Shown in pieces: positions 20,017 to 29,105 of a stretch of DNA of 64,000 nt. Location: contig CAUYUJ010014354.1 in assembly GCA_963575745.1 (NCBI GenBank), forward strand, positions 62,001 to 126,000, given 5' to 3'. The translations under genes were made by a program, and so were the position numbers. A model generated the notes under the pieces. It was not told the origin of the DNA, did not search any database, and worked only from the letters and a program-made list of their open reading frames with translations. The stretch comes from Prorocentrum cordatum (lineage: Eukaryota > Sar > Dinophyceae > Prorocentrales > Prorocentraceae). Numbering within the stretch: the first letter of the stretch is position 1; each line of letters opens with the position of its first letter.

Positions 20017-22290
20017 TCACCTCTCCCGCTCGTCTTGCAGGAAGTCGCGCCAATCCGGCGGCTGCCAAGAGTCGACGATGCGCCGAGACCCACCGCCCGC
20101 GCTGCCGCCGATGTCCAGGTAATCCCCTCCCGCAGTACGGAGGCGGCCGTGTCCTAGCGCCACAATCGCCTGGTTCCGGTTGACTCGCAACTCGCCGCTG
20201 TCCCACTTCCGAAGCACGTCCAACTGCTTGCGCGTGAGAGTGGGAACCTCCTGGCCCTGGTCGGCAGGCTGAGTGGCACCGCCACGTAAGAGCTCTTGCC
20301 GATAGCGGGCGAGCCGCTCACCCTCGTTGTAGCGCGAGATCGCTTCAGCCTTGTCGTGGTGGAGGCGGCGGCGCTCTTCCTTCATGACTTCGTCGTGCGC
20401 AGGTGGCTCACTGGGTTCGGCGCGCAGGGCTTGGGTGAGCATGTCAACGTCGAAGCGGCCGGAGAAAGCCAGCACCTCCCAGATCTGTTTTGTGCCGCAC
20501 ACGCGTTGCAGATGCCGGCACCACCGCTTACGCTTCTGCTCTCTGAGGAACTTAGCGAGACTCCCTTGGCCTGCCCCTTGGGGCTGGCCACCTTGTGGTG
20601 GAGTCTTGCCTTTCGCCTTCCCCTTCTCGCCTTTTCCCGCAGACTGAGAAGCTCCACGAAAACCTTGCGGTGGAGTCTTGCCTTTCGCTTTCCCCTTTTC
20701 GCCTTTTCCCGCAGGCTGAGAAGCTCCGCTAGAACCTTGTGGTGGAGTCTTGCCTTTCGCTTTCCCCTTCTCGCCATCTCGTTCCTGTAGCGCCAGCTGG
20801 TGTTCGGACTGCTCGTACTCTGTGCGAACACGTCTTGCGAGTTCCCCGCGCTCAGCGTCGGCGAGGACGCGCCGCAAGTCGGCGATGTTTTTGCTCCGCA
20901 GAAACTCATGGCGAACCTTAAGGACAGACACAATGGCTCGGACAGTCTCCGCCCGCGACGCGAAGGCGGTGTCACAGTCCGAGCCAGGCTGAGAAGCACC
21001 AGCTGGATCTTTGTCCGCAGGCTGCGCGGACGTCCTCTTCTTGAACAGCAAGAGGCTGAGGTGGTGGAGGAGTTTCGGGTCGTAGGCCGCGTCATACCTC
21101 TGGCCCCAATACTCCCTCAACTCCTTGTGCAGCTCATGCGCGCGCCGACTAACTTCATCCTCGGGCTCGTCGCAGGCTGCGGCGTCGGCCGGTGACGTCG
21201 GTGAAAGCGGTGCATGCACAGGAGCGGGGCTCGGGGACCGGGACCAGTGCACCGAGGAGCCCTCCACCTCGGTCTCTGAGCCGGCGTCGGCGCCAGACAA
21301 TCCTCCGAATGCAATCTTCCGCCTCTTTGTCTCCCCAGGCTGAGAAGCATCAGGGGCGGTGAGCACGACCGCAACAGCATCGTGTGCGTCGTTTCGCATG
21401 CCACGGTCCATGTAGGAGGCGCCAACAGCGACGGGCTGGAAACGCGCGACTGCTCCGCAGACTGCCGCGTTGTCGCCTTTGCGGTCCGCCGGGGGGGCGA
21501 AGACTTCCCATAACGCCTCGTCGTCAGCGCGGCGCTGGAAAGCTTCACGCGCCTCCTGCGCGGTCAAGTTGTTGTCGCCGACTACGAGGCGCACGACCGG
21601 CGTGCCCGGCTCCCCAGTACTGAGAAGCACGGCGACCCCGTCCAAGTGGAGCAGCCGAACTGCTTTCTGTCGCGTGTGAATGCTGGGAGGGTGGCTTCCG
21701 CAAGCGATGTGCATGTTTCCGACGACCACGTAAACTTTGTCATGGCCTCCTGTCTGCACATTGAACCGTGAGATCACTGCGTCCACTTGTCGCGCGATGG
21801 GGACGTGGTAGATGCATGTGTCCTCGCGCAGGGACACGTCAGCAGGCTGAGAAGCACCGCCGAAGCCCCATAGGCTCAAGTAGTTGGCGACCTCGCAGAA
21901 GCCGATGCTGTCGCCGAACGGCTTGGTCAGGATGTCTTTCACGTTGATGGATGCTCGACTCAGGCCTTGACGAAACGCACCGACCTCGCACCCAAAGAAA
22001 AGGTCAGCATCGACTTCCTCGACTATCTTGGCGCAAATCCGCCCGAAGTTGGAGCAGTGAGTCTTGGAGTTCTTCCCCATCATCATGCTCTGCTCGAACC
22101 CGAAGTTAAAAGAGGCGACCGTAAAAGACGCAGGTTGAGGATCACAGCGAGCAGGCGCGGCCGCAGGCGTGTGTCGGTCTTCCTCCGCAGGCTGAGAAGC
22201 ACCGCGAGAAGCCGAGGCTGCAGGCCGGTAAGGATAGGGCCAAGGGAGGGCCATTGGAAGGGCACGTCCTGAACCAAAGACGGCTGTCAA
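20017..22290 (-). CDS. EEP-fold (endonuclease/exonuclease/phosphatase) domain protein, 757 aa
   Basis: A single uninterrupted frame from ATG 22290 to TGA 20017. Residues about 55-310 carry the EEP signature in order: SFNFG (N62), FGCEVG (E102), GNMHIACG (N192, H194), VVGDNN (238-241) and NDAHDAV (H303, D304). This fold cleaves phosphodiester or phosphomonoester bonds; the substrate here cannot be told. The C-terminal half is charged, with three tandem 24-residue units around GKGEKGKAKGKTPPQG (residues about 510-570) and a predicted helical tail ending ERER. No reverse transcriptase follows, so it is not an obvious LINE ORF. Seven in-frame copies of a 17-bp DNA repeat encode GASQPA or variants. 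Start: first ATG of the frame, directly against a (GAT)n tract; M13 is an alternative. No signal peptide or intron is evident. Confidence 0.82.
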   Translation of the reverse strand: MTAVFGSGRALPMALPWPYPYRPAASASRGASQPAEEDRHTPAAAPARCDPQPASFTVASFNFGFEQSMMMGKNSKTHCSNFGRICAKIVEEVDADLFFGCEVGAFRQGLSRASINVKDILTKPFGDSIGFCEVANYLSLWGFGGASQPADVSLREDTCIYHVPIARQVDAVISRFNVQTGGHDKVYVVVGNMHIACGSHPPSIHTRQKAVRLLHLDGVAVLLSTGEPGTPVVRLVVGDNNLTAQEAREAFQRRADDEALWEVFAPPADRKGDNAAVCGAVARFQPVAVGASYMDRGMRNDAHDAVAVVLTAPDASQPGETKRRKIAFGGLSGADAGSETEVEGSSVHWSRSPSPAPVHAPLSPTSPADAAACDEPEDEVSRRAHELHKELREYWGQRYDAAYDPKLLHHLSLLLFKKRTSAQPADKDPAGASQPGSDCDTAFASRAETVRAIVSVLKVRHEFLRSKNIADLRRVLADAERGELARRVRTEYEQSEHQLALQERDGEKGKAKGKTPPQGSSGASQPAGKGEKGKAKGKTPPQGFRGASQSAGKGEKGKAKGKTPPQGGQPQGAGQGSLAKFLREQKRKRWCRHLQRVCGTKQIWEVLAFSGRFDVDMLTQALRAEPSEPPAHDEVMKEERRRLHHDKAEAISRYNEGERLARYRQELLRGGATQPADQGQEVPTLTRKQLDVLRKWDSGELRVNRNQAIVALGHGRLRTAGGDYLDIGGSAGGGSRRIVDSWQPPDWRDFLQDERER
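20264..20280 (-). repeat. 17-bp repeat copy in EEP gene (variant)
   Basis: GCAGGCTGAGTGGCACC; encodes GATQPA in frame at about residue 671. Confidence 0.85.
20639..20655 (-). repeat. 17-bp repeat copy in EEP gene (variant)
   Basis: GCAGACTGAGAAGCTCC; encodes GASQSA. Part of a 72-bp tandem unit with the copy at 20711. Confidence 0.88.
20711..20727 (-). repeat. 17-bp repeat copy in EEP gene
   Basis: GCAGGCTGAGAAGCTCC; encodes GASQPA at about residue 522. Confidence 0.92.
20984..21000 (-). repeat. 17-bp repeat copy in EEP gene
   Basis: CCAGGCTGAGAAGCACC; encodes GASQPG at about residue 431. A shortened relative (CCGCAGGCTGCGCGGA, encoding AQPA) lies just beside it at about 21015-21030. Confidence 0.9.
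21335..21351 (-). repeat. 17-bp repeat copy in EEP gene
   Basis: CCAGGCTGAGAAGCATC; encodes DASQPG at about residue 314, immediately after the EEP domain. Confidence 0.9.
21614..21631 (-). repeat. Diverged 17-bp repeat in a different reading frame
   Basis: CCAGTACTGAGAAGCACGG shares the 11-mer CTGAGAAGCAC with the repeat but is read in another phase (VLLSTG, about residues 221-226). An 11-mer match alone could be chance. Confidence 0.5.
21842..21858 (-). repeat. 17-bp repeat copy inside the EEP domain
   Basis: GCAGGCTGAGAAGCACC; encodes GASQPA at residues 145-150, between the catalytic Glu and the Asn-x-His motif, probably in a surface loop. Confidence 0.93.
22187..22203 (-). repeat. 17-bp repeat copy near the N-terminus
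   Basis: GCAGGCTGAGAAGCACC; encodes GASQPA at residues 30-35, before the EEP domain. Confidence 0.93.
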
Positions 22291-22546
22291 GACAATGACG
22301 ATGACGATGACGATGACGATGCTGATGCTGATGCTGATGATGATGATGGCGATGATGATGATTTTGATGATGATGATGATTATGATGATGCTGTTGCTGC
22401 TGGTGATGATGGTGGTGGTGGTGATGGTGGTTGAGGTGATGGTGGTGGTTGTGATGATGATGATGAGAATGATACTGATGATGATGATGATGACGATGAT
22501 GATGATGATGATGACGGTGATGATGGTGGTGGTGGTGATGATGATA

Positions 22547-22583
<37 letters not shown>

Positions 22584-22712
22584 GGAGGAGGAGGAGGAGC
22601 AGGAGGAGGAGTAGGAGGATGATGATGATGATATGATGATGCTGTTGCTGCTGGTGATGATGGTGGTGGTGGTGATGGTGGTTGAGGTGATGGTGGTGGT
22701 TGTGATGATGAT
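22291..22712. repeat. (GAT)n / (GTG) triplet array
   Basis: GATGAT with GTGGTG and GAGGAG blocks; one block (TGATGCTGTTGCTGCTGGTG) is repeated at about 22387 and 22637. Directly upstream of the EEP gene start. Confidence 0.95.
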
Positions 22713-22714
22713 CA

Positions 22715-23007
22715 GTTGGCTCCGGGCATCCAAAATGTGGCCCGGGAATGGAGTTCTGGGAAATAGAAGAGCACGAAGTGGCCTACAGTTGGCTCCGGGC
22801 ATCCAAAATGTGGCCCGGGAATGGAGTTCTGGGAAATAGAAGAGCACGAAGTGGCCTACAGTTGGCTCCGGGCATCCAAAATGTGGCCCGGGAATGGAGT
22901 TCTGGGAAATCGAAGAGCACGAAGTGGCCTACAGTTAGCTCCGGGCTTCCAAAATGTGGCCCGGGAATGGAGTTCTGGGAAATCGAAAAGCACGAAGTGT
23001 GTGACTG
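22715..23007 (+). repeat. 73-bp tandem array, 4 units
   Basis: GGCTCCGGGC recurs at 22718, 22791, 22864 and (as AGCTCC) 22937. Units contain CCAAAATGTGGCCCGGGAAT and AGAGCACGAAGTGGCC and are nearly identical. 73 bp is not a multiple of three, so not a protein repeat. Confidence 0.97.
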
Positions 23008-23149
23008 TATGCGAAAAACGATCCCCGCCGGCAAACCCTAACGGCCCCCCAACTGCCACCCAACTGCCCCCAACGGCTGCCCAGACCCCCCTGTGGAGTA
23101 ATGTTGAAGTAATGTTGAAGTAATGTGCTGCTCTCTTTTGACACCACTA

Positions 23150-23905
23150 GAAACCTACCAGTCTTCGATGTTAGGTAAAGATGTGATTCCCAGAAGTCCC
23201 TTTCTTTCAAAGTGGACTCCTACTCGGGGGTCCTACACATCCCCTGACATCTGGCTGTTACCGCGCCTCCTGGCTTCCCAGGGGAGACCCCAAGACGCCG
23301 AAGGACAGCCCATGACGACCCCAAGAAGCACCAGAACGTAAAGAACGGCCAAACACGCTCCCGCGCAGCCCGAGACACCCTTCCGACGGCTCCCCAGGCC
23401 TCCAGGAGGCTTCCATAAGGCCCCAAGAGAGGTCCGAGAGGCGTCCCGGGAAAGCCCGAAGAGACCAAAATTGTCGAGTTTGATTGTTCTTTTGCGATGT
23501 GGTTGGCCTTCTCGCGTTTTCGAGCTTCCAACGGTCCAAGACCGCCCCAAGACCGCCCAAAGGACTGCCAAAACGGGTCCAAAACGGGCCAGAAGAATCG
23601 CAAAAATGCACAAGAGGGCCCTGGTACCGCGCACCCCCTTTTTTTTCAAAATGGACTCCTACTCGGAGGTCCCACACATCCCCTGACATCTGGCCGGTAC
23701 CGCGCCTCTCAGCTTCCCGGGGACACCCAAGACGCCAAAGGACAGCCCAAGACGACCCCAAGGAGCCCCCAGAACGTAAAGAGCAGCCCAACACGCTCCC
23801 GCGCAGCCCAAGACACCCTTCCGACGGCTCTCCAGGCCTCCAGGAGGCCTCCAGAACCCCCAGGGGGTCCGGAAGATCCCACACCCCTGAGAAGCCCGGC
23901 TAACA
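23150..23905 (+). repeat. CCAAGA-type block K4, 439-bp tandem duplication
   Basis: TGGACTCCTACTCGG at 23213 and 23652 starts two copies that share CACATCCCCTGACATCTGG, AGAACGTAAAG and CTCCAGGCCTCCAGGAGGC. The AT-richer insert at 23467-23537 contains a 27-bp stretch also found exactly in K3 near 18139 (core CGTTTTCGAGCTTCCAACG). Confidence 0.88.
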
Positions 23906-24304
23906 AAACCCGCGAGGCACAAACAAAAAACAGCACCGAACAGCGCCGAGGAACTGGAAAAACATGGGAATCCCACAATTCCTTTTTTCAAAGTTTGGCC
24001 CCTGGTCTACTCTTGCACAACAAACCACAGTTCAGACCTCTCTCACCTCGCAAAAAGAAAAACCAGGAAGCCTTCGATGGCCCCAAATCATTGAATATCG
24101 AAAAGAAATCAATGATGTTTGCGTTTCCGCACTTCCCCTTCTATACGGTTCCGAGGCTTGCACAGGGCCTCCATGGGAGTCCCTGGACGCAAGAAGCGAC
24201 CAAAATGAGATTACATTAATGAGCCGATCAAGCCTAGCTAGAACTTGAGCGCGCGCTTGTTGTAGTGTGTATAAATATGTGTGTGTATGTGTATCGGTCC
24301 GACC
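23906..24304. other. No feature seen
   Basis: Unique moderate-GC sequence before the (CATA)n array; no domain in any frame. Confidence 0.5.
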
Positions 24305-24692
24305 GTGTGACTATATATATACATACATACATACATACATACATACATACATACATACATTCATACATATATACATACATACATACATACATACACACAT
24401 ACATACATACATACATACATACATACATACATACATACATACATACATACATACATACATACATACATACACACATACATACATACATACATACATACAT
24501 ACATCCATATATACAAACATACATGCATGCATGCATACATACATACATACATGCATGCATGCATGCATGCATGCATACATGCATACATCCATACATACAT
24601 ACATACATGCATGCATGCATGCATGCATGCATACATGCATACATACATACATATACACATATATACCTATATATATATATATATATACCGAA
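24305..24692. repeat. Compound (CATA)n/(CATG)n microsatellite
   Basis: Same composition as 17395-17812, ending in (TA)n at 24668-24688. Confidence 0.97.
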
Positions 24693-24843
24693 GAGGTGGG
24701 CAGACAAGAGCCGAGGAGGAGCGGTGGGCTCGCCTGCGGCCGCACGGGTTCCGAGGCCCCATCCGCCTCGGAGTCGGCGCCGTACGCGCCTGGCGCAGGG
24801 AAGTCCCGGGAGGGGGCTCTCGCAACGAACGTGTCCAGCGGGC

Positions 24844-25015
24844 AGGAGGAGGAGGAGGAGGAGGAGGAGGAGGAGGAGAAGAAGAGGGGAAGGAGGAGGA
24901 GGACAAGGAGAGGGAGGAGGAGGAGGAGGAGGAGAAGGAGGAGGACGAGCAGGAGGAGAAGGCGGGGGGGAGGAGGAGGAGGAGGAGGAGGAGGAGGAGG
25001 AGGAGGAGGAGGAGG
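24844..25015. repeat. (GGA)n array flanking the 5' end of LINE-1
   Basis: GGA/GAG triplets ending exactly at the first base of the DinoSL match. Confidence 0.97.
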
Positions 25016-25037
25016 ACCGTAGCCATTTTGGCTCAAG
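25016..25037 (+). other. Dinoflagellate spliced-leader sequence (retroposed)
   Basis: ACCGTAGCCATTTTGGCTCA followed by AG: all 22 positions match the known DinoSL (first base A, G or T). It is not followed by a GT splice donor (next bases GGGGCC), so it is not an SL RNA gene. It sits at the 5' edge of LINE-1 and most likely came from reverse transcription of a trans-spliced mRNA. Confidence 0.95.
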
Positions 25038-25171
25038 GGGCCTGCTCCTTAACTGCTCAACCTCTCTCAAGGGGTTCAGCCGATTTTTGTTTCGGGAAGG
25101 GCCCCCTCAGTGCCCATCTCTCGCAGGCGGGCTTCATTGCCCTGCCCCGCTCCCTTTCTTCAGTCTGTTTG

Positions 25172-26174
25172 ATGACCCGCAGCGGCGGGAAGTACGCAGG
25201 CGATGAGGTCGGGGCAGCCTGCCCTACATGTGGATGCAAGAAGAACCCGTCCCACTTTCGGTTATGTTACCATTGTCGTGGGCCTCTACCTCGCCTGGGC
25301 AATTCTGTGCCGTCTCCTCCTTCGGGGGTGTGGGCTCGTGAACCCTGGGTCCGTGTCGCAAGAGGCCCTGGGCCTGGCGCGAAGCAGAGTGGGGGCAAAG
25401 GGAATCGAGGGTGGTACCAGTCCCACGGTGACTTTGGCTCTCGACAAGGTGGGGGGGAGGGAAAGGTTACCAAACACCGTCTCGAGTTCTGGGAGCTTTG
25501 GAAGAGTTGCACCGTCTTCAGCAGCTCTGCTCAAGCAAGTTCAAGGACTGTCTCCCCCCAGAGTCGAGATCGGCCATTTCCTCTGCCTGGGAAGCTGCGC
25601 AGCAAGCCAAGCAGAACGAGATGCCACCGTCGCGGATGCTCCAGAAGGTCGAGCAAGAGCAGGTTCGTCGTGAGCTGACAAACGCGCTGTTCTGGAGCAT
25701 GCCATCACAGATGAGCGCCGCGCGGTGGAGGAGGCTAAGTTGGCAGCGGCAGGGCGTCTTCGGCAACGAGCTGCAGAGAAATCCCCGCCAACTCCTGGTT
25801 GCGTGCCCGACCTTGAGAGCTTGCGGCGCCATTTGGAGGACTTCCAGAACACGCTGGCGGGGGTGCAGGCGGCAGAGATCAGGCAGTCGCTCGAGGCCAA
25901 GTACGAGGGCATCATGGGTGTTCTGCCTCCGCGGCAGGTTCAGCCCGAACCCGCACAGCGCGAAGACAGCATGGCGGTCGATGAGGCAGACTTCACTGAA
26001 GCCTGCGAGGCTGCAGGTGTGGCCTCCGATTCCGTCAAGCGCGAGCTCCTGCAGGCGCTGTTGCGTGCCAGCAAGAAGCCTCGTTTTCGCTCGCCAGGAC
26101 CTGGAGGAAAGACCAGCGCAGCCTTTCAGCACCCTGAAGCCCGGTGGGAAAATGCTGGTGCTGATGATCTCTAG
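25172..26174 (+). pseudogene. LINE-1 ORF1 (gag-like), frame-shifted
   Basis: The first ATG after the DinoSL (25172) begins MTRSGGKYAGDEVGAACPTC and includes CPTCGCKKNPSHFRLCYHC, a zinc-binding-like Cys motif. Around 25500-25730 the frame changes to one encoding QEQVRRELTNALFW and then an alanine/glutamate-rich helical segment (KLAAAGRLRQRAAEK, AAEIRQSLEAKYEGIMG) ending ENAGADDL at 26174. Likely an RNA-binding ORF1 product; no named family. Confidence 0.6.
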
Positions 26175-26227
26175 TCTTCCACCATCAAGCCCAGGGCCAA
26201 CGGGCTGCACGTTGGCATCGTCTACGT

Positions 26228-26515
26228 ACTCCAAAAACCCTCGTCGACTGGGGTACCTACGAGTGGCCCAGGTTCTACGAGATGTTCGTGCACAGGGACA
26301 GCGAGAAGGTCGCTGTCATCGTCTACGCCAGTGACCTCGTCGACTGGAACACCCTCGAGTGGTTCAGTTTCTACGAGGAGGTCAGTGGCTTTCTCGGCTG
26401 GGTCCTCCACGGGTGGATCAAGTTCTTCGAGAGGGGCATGACCCTCGCCGACTGGACCAACGACGAGTGGTCCGAGTTCGGTGCGAGGAGCCCCTCCCAT
26501 CTCCTCCCCACTATT
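26228..26515 (+). pseudogene. LINE-1 internal ORF with Asp-Trp/Glu-Trp repeats
   Basis: The open frame encodes three related segments: DWGTYEWPRFYEMF, DWNTLEWFSFYEEV and DWTNDEWSEFG. It lies between ORF1 and the endonuclease and is unusually tryptophan-rich. Function unknown; it may be the N-terminal part of ORF2. Confidence 0.5.
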
Positions 26516-26559
26516 TGCTCAACCAAGTTTCGAACCAGAAAAAATCAGGACGCACAGGT

Positions 26560-27290
26560 GACAAGGTCAGTCACTTGCATTCTCTCAAGCTGCTCACGTT
26601 CAGCGGGTCCAGTTGGGTGTCTGAATCTAGGGACTGTGGAGATCTCGAGTCGCTGAAGAAGGTCCCAGGGTTCACCGATCTTGTCAGGGTGACAGATGCC
26701 GATGTTTGTTTCCTGCAAGAACACAGGTTATCTGGTGAGCTCTACCGTCGCACTCTTGCCGGACTGCAAAATGGAGGTTGGAGGGTATTCGGCTGCGAAT
26801 GTAACACCACTGATGCTGGAAATGCTCCGGGAGGGACCCTCATCATTGCGAGAAAGCACTTGGGCTCCTGGATTTCACCGCAATCGACGGCGACCATCTT
26901 CGAGGGAAGAGCTTCTCGTATTTTCTTTCGGAGTGCAGGTTGTGGCTTGGTGGCTCTCTATTCTGTGCATTTGGAAGACTCGATTGGCATGACAGGGGTG
27001 AACTTGCAAGCGATGAATGCTGTTATGGAGAGATTGCTTTGCCCATGGACTTCCGTTCGTGGTAGCAGGTGAGTTTAACGTGTCTCCGTCAGCTTTTGCA
27101 GTTGCTTCACCTTTGGCGCAGGTCAGTGCTGTGATTCGCGCACCAGCTGTGCCCACACATGTTGTGCCTGGCTCGTCTTCCTTTCTCGATTACTTCATTA
27201 TCAGCCGCATCTTGGATCACACCTCGGAGGATGCCACCACGGACCTCAGCGCCCCGCTCAGCCCCCACGGGTCTGCCACCTTCAAGATTA
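26560..27290 (+). pseudogene. LINE-1 APE-type (EEP) endonuclease domain, frame-shifted
   Basis: Contains LLTFSGSSW, ADVCFLQEHRL (catalytic Glu in QE), GGTLIIARKH, LVALYSVHLED, then after a frame change near 27030 FVVAGEFNVSP (GDFN-like), SSFLDYFIIS and LSPHGSA (SDH-like position). The endonuclease nicks target DNA for target-primed reverse transcription; here it is inactive because it is split. Confidence 0.75.
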
Positions 27291-28300
27291 AGCAGGCCTG
27301 CCAGGACATCTTGGTTCGGGTCCAAGGCGTTCCAGAAGATCCCTGCTGCACCTGCGATGGGCCCCAGAGTTCCTCCCCCCGAGCATCGCGACCTCGAGGA
27401 TAAGCTTAGGAATTTCTTGGAGCCACGACTCAACGACGAAGGGCCTGGGTGCATGATCTGGGGCAAGGACCGCGAAGCTAGCATCGCTCTTTTGGAGGAA
27501 GTGTTCAATGTCTGGAGGGAGCGGGCCTGGGAGGAGCCCAAGCAGATCACCCAAGTCAAAGGCCCCAGAGGCCAACCTGGAGGCACCAAGATCGATTTCC
27601 ATGAGGTCCCCGTTCGATCTTCGTTAGCCACCAAGCAGTGTACCAGCGCTTTCCCTGGCCGCGATATTCAATGGATTTATCTTCGGTTCAAAGAGTTGAG
27701 GGCTCTGTTTGAAGACGATAAGGACAGGGGCAGTTATCGCCTCCTACTCCTGCGACAATGGGCCATGCTTCCTGTGCGAGGAGGGCCATTCAGGCGCTAC
27801 TGGCGGCAAGGTGGCGCTTTTTGGCACCAATTTCTGCCCTCCGTTGCTGGCGCGCTGCCAGTCCCAAGCCCGTCTGCCGAACACGTCAAAACCATTGATT
27901 GGTGTATCCCGTTCGTGGAAGTGTTTCTGAAAGTGGGGCATCTGGAGGACCGGAGCAAAGCTAGAGCCCCATGGCAGGATTGGTGTGAATCAGCAGTCAG
28001 CAACGAAGGTAGCCAGGCTTTTGGTTTCCTGCGATCAGGCGAACCACTCGGAGAAGAGGCCGCTGCGAGCGGGACCAGATATTCAAGCTCTCTCCCCGTG
28101 CGGCTCGAGTCCGGGACCAAGCTTCGGAAGGAAGCTTGGGCAGCAGCTGGGCCAGGCCATGTGCACCCTCCCCTTGACCCGCCTGCAGTGGCGGCCCCTG
28201 TCCCGGGACCCGTTCCACCAGAACGTCTTAGACATATCGGTTCACGCTTTAGCAAGTTCACGTGTTCTCCTGGCGGTTTTCACCCTTGTCACTTTGGAAT
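27291..28300 (+). pseudogene. LINE-1 linker and N-terminal RT region
   Basis: Open frame with HRDLEDKLRNFLEPRLND, WVRERAWEEPKQI-type linker (VFNVWRERAWEEPKQITQV) and, just before the insertion, RFSKFTCSPGGFHPCHFGI, corresponding to the RT finger motif usually seen as a Gly/Asp-x-HPRHF segment. Element A begins directly after this. Confidence 0.65.
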
Positions 28301-29069
28301 CCGCCGACCCCTTGGGGATCATCGGCGTGTGAGATGCTTCCCCCTCCCCAAACCCCTCCCCCGGGAGCCCGGTCCGGTCGATTTGGAGGGGGGGGGGGGT
28401 CCGGGACGAGCGGTTCACGGGGCTTTTCCGGGCCCAAGAGGGCCTCAAGACGGGCCAAGAAGCCCCCAAGAGGCCTCCAAGACGGCCCACGAAGGCCCCG
28501 AGACGCCAAACGACCGCTCCAAGACGCCCAAGATGGCCCCAAGACGGGCCAAGAGGTCTCCAAGACGGCCCCCGAGGTCCCAAACAAGCCTCCCAAGAGG
28601 ACCCCAAGAGTCTAAAATTGTTGATTTTCCATAGTGTTTTTCGATGTTTTTTGCTTTTCCGCCTTTTCGGCTTCCCGACGCTCCAAGACGGCCAAAGAGG
28701 CCCCCAAGAAAGCCCCAAGATGGCCCAAGAGGCCCCCAAGACGGCCTCCAGACGGCCCAAGACGGCCCCAACACGGCCCAAGAGGTCCCCAAGACGGCCC
28801 AAGAGGGCTCCAAGACGGCACCAAGAGGGGCCCAAGAGGGCGACCAAACATGTTGAAACTCTAGCTTTCTGCCCCCAGGAGCCCCAGGGGGCCCCAAGAG
28901 TGCCCCAAGAGGCCCCCAGAGGCCCTCACGAGGCCGCCCAGACGCCCCAAGGAACCCCCAAGAAGCACCCCAGAGGCTCCGAAACGGCCCCCAAGTGGCT
29001 CCAAAACTCGCTTTTCACCCCTTCGCAGCTTCTACTACCCCCAGATGGGCATAAACAAGGGGTCGGCGG
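28301..29069. mobile_element. Element A: TIR element filled with CCAAGA repeats, inserted in the LINE-1 RT
   Basis: Ends CCGCCGACCCCTTG (28301-28314) and CAAGGGGTCGGCGG (29056-29069) are perfect 14-bp inverted repeats. Similarity to element B continues about 25-30 bp beyond the right TIR (TGTGGC, GCCTA, AGAAT), so the true end may be near 29099. GAATCC occurs at 28297 and 29100 and could be the target duplication. The interior is a G-run, CCCAAGA filler and an AT-richer insert (28613-28683). No ORF. Confidence 0.85.
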
Positions 29070-29105
29070 TGTGGCGTAAGCCTAAGAATTCTAAGCCTTG
29101 AATCC

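Noticed and set aside
20017-22290. EEP gene as the endonuclease part of a LINE
   Set aside because: No reverse transcriptase or RNase H follows in the frame or nearby, and the frame is intact while the true LINEs here are decayed.
25016-25037. Spliced-leader RNA gene
   Set aside because: The exon is not followed by a GT donor or an SL RNA-like intron region; it continues into a retroelement leader.
24265-25206. 313-codon frame of Ile-His-Thr-Tyr repeats plus poly-Arg
   Set aside because: Translation of (CATA)n and (GGA)n microsatellites.
28301-29099. Element A as a spliceosomal intron
   Set aside because: GT and AG can be found near the ends, but perfect TIRs, a related copy outside any gene and a possible target duplication favour a mobile element; only RNA data could decide.
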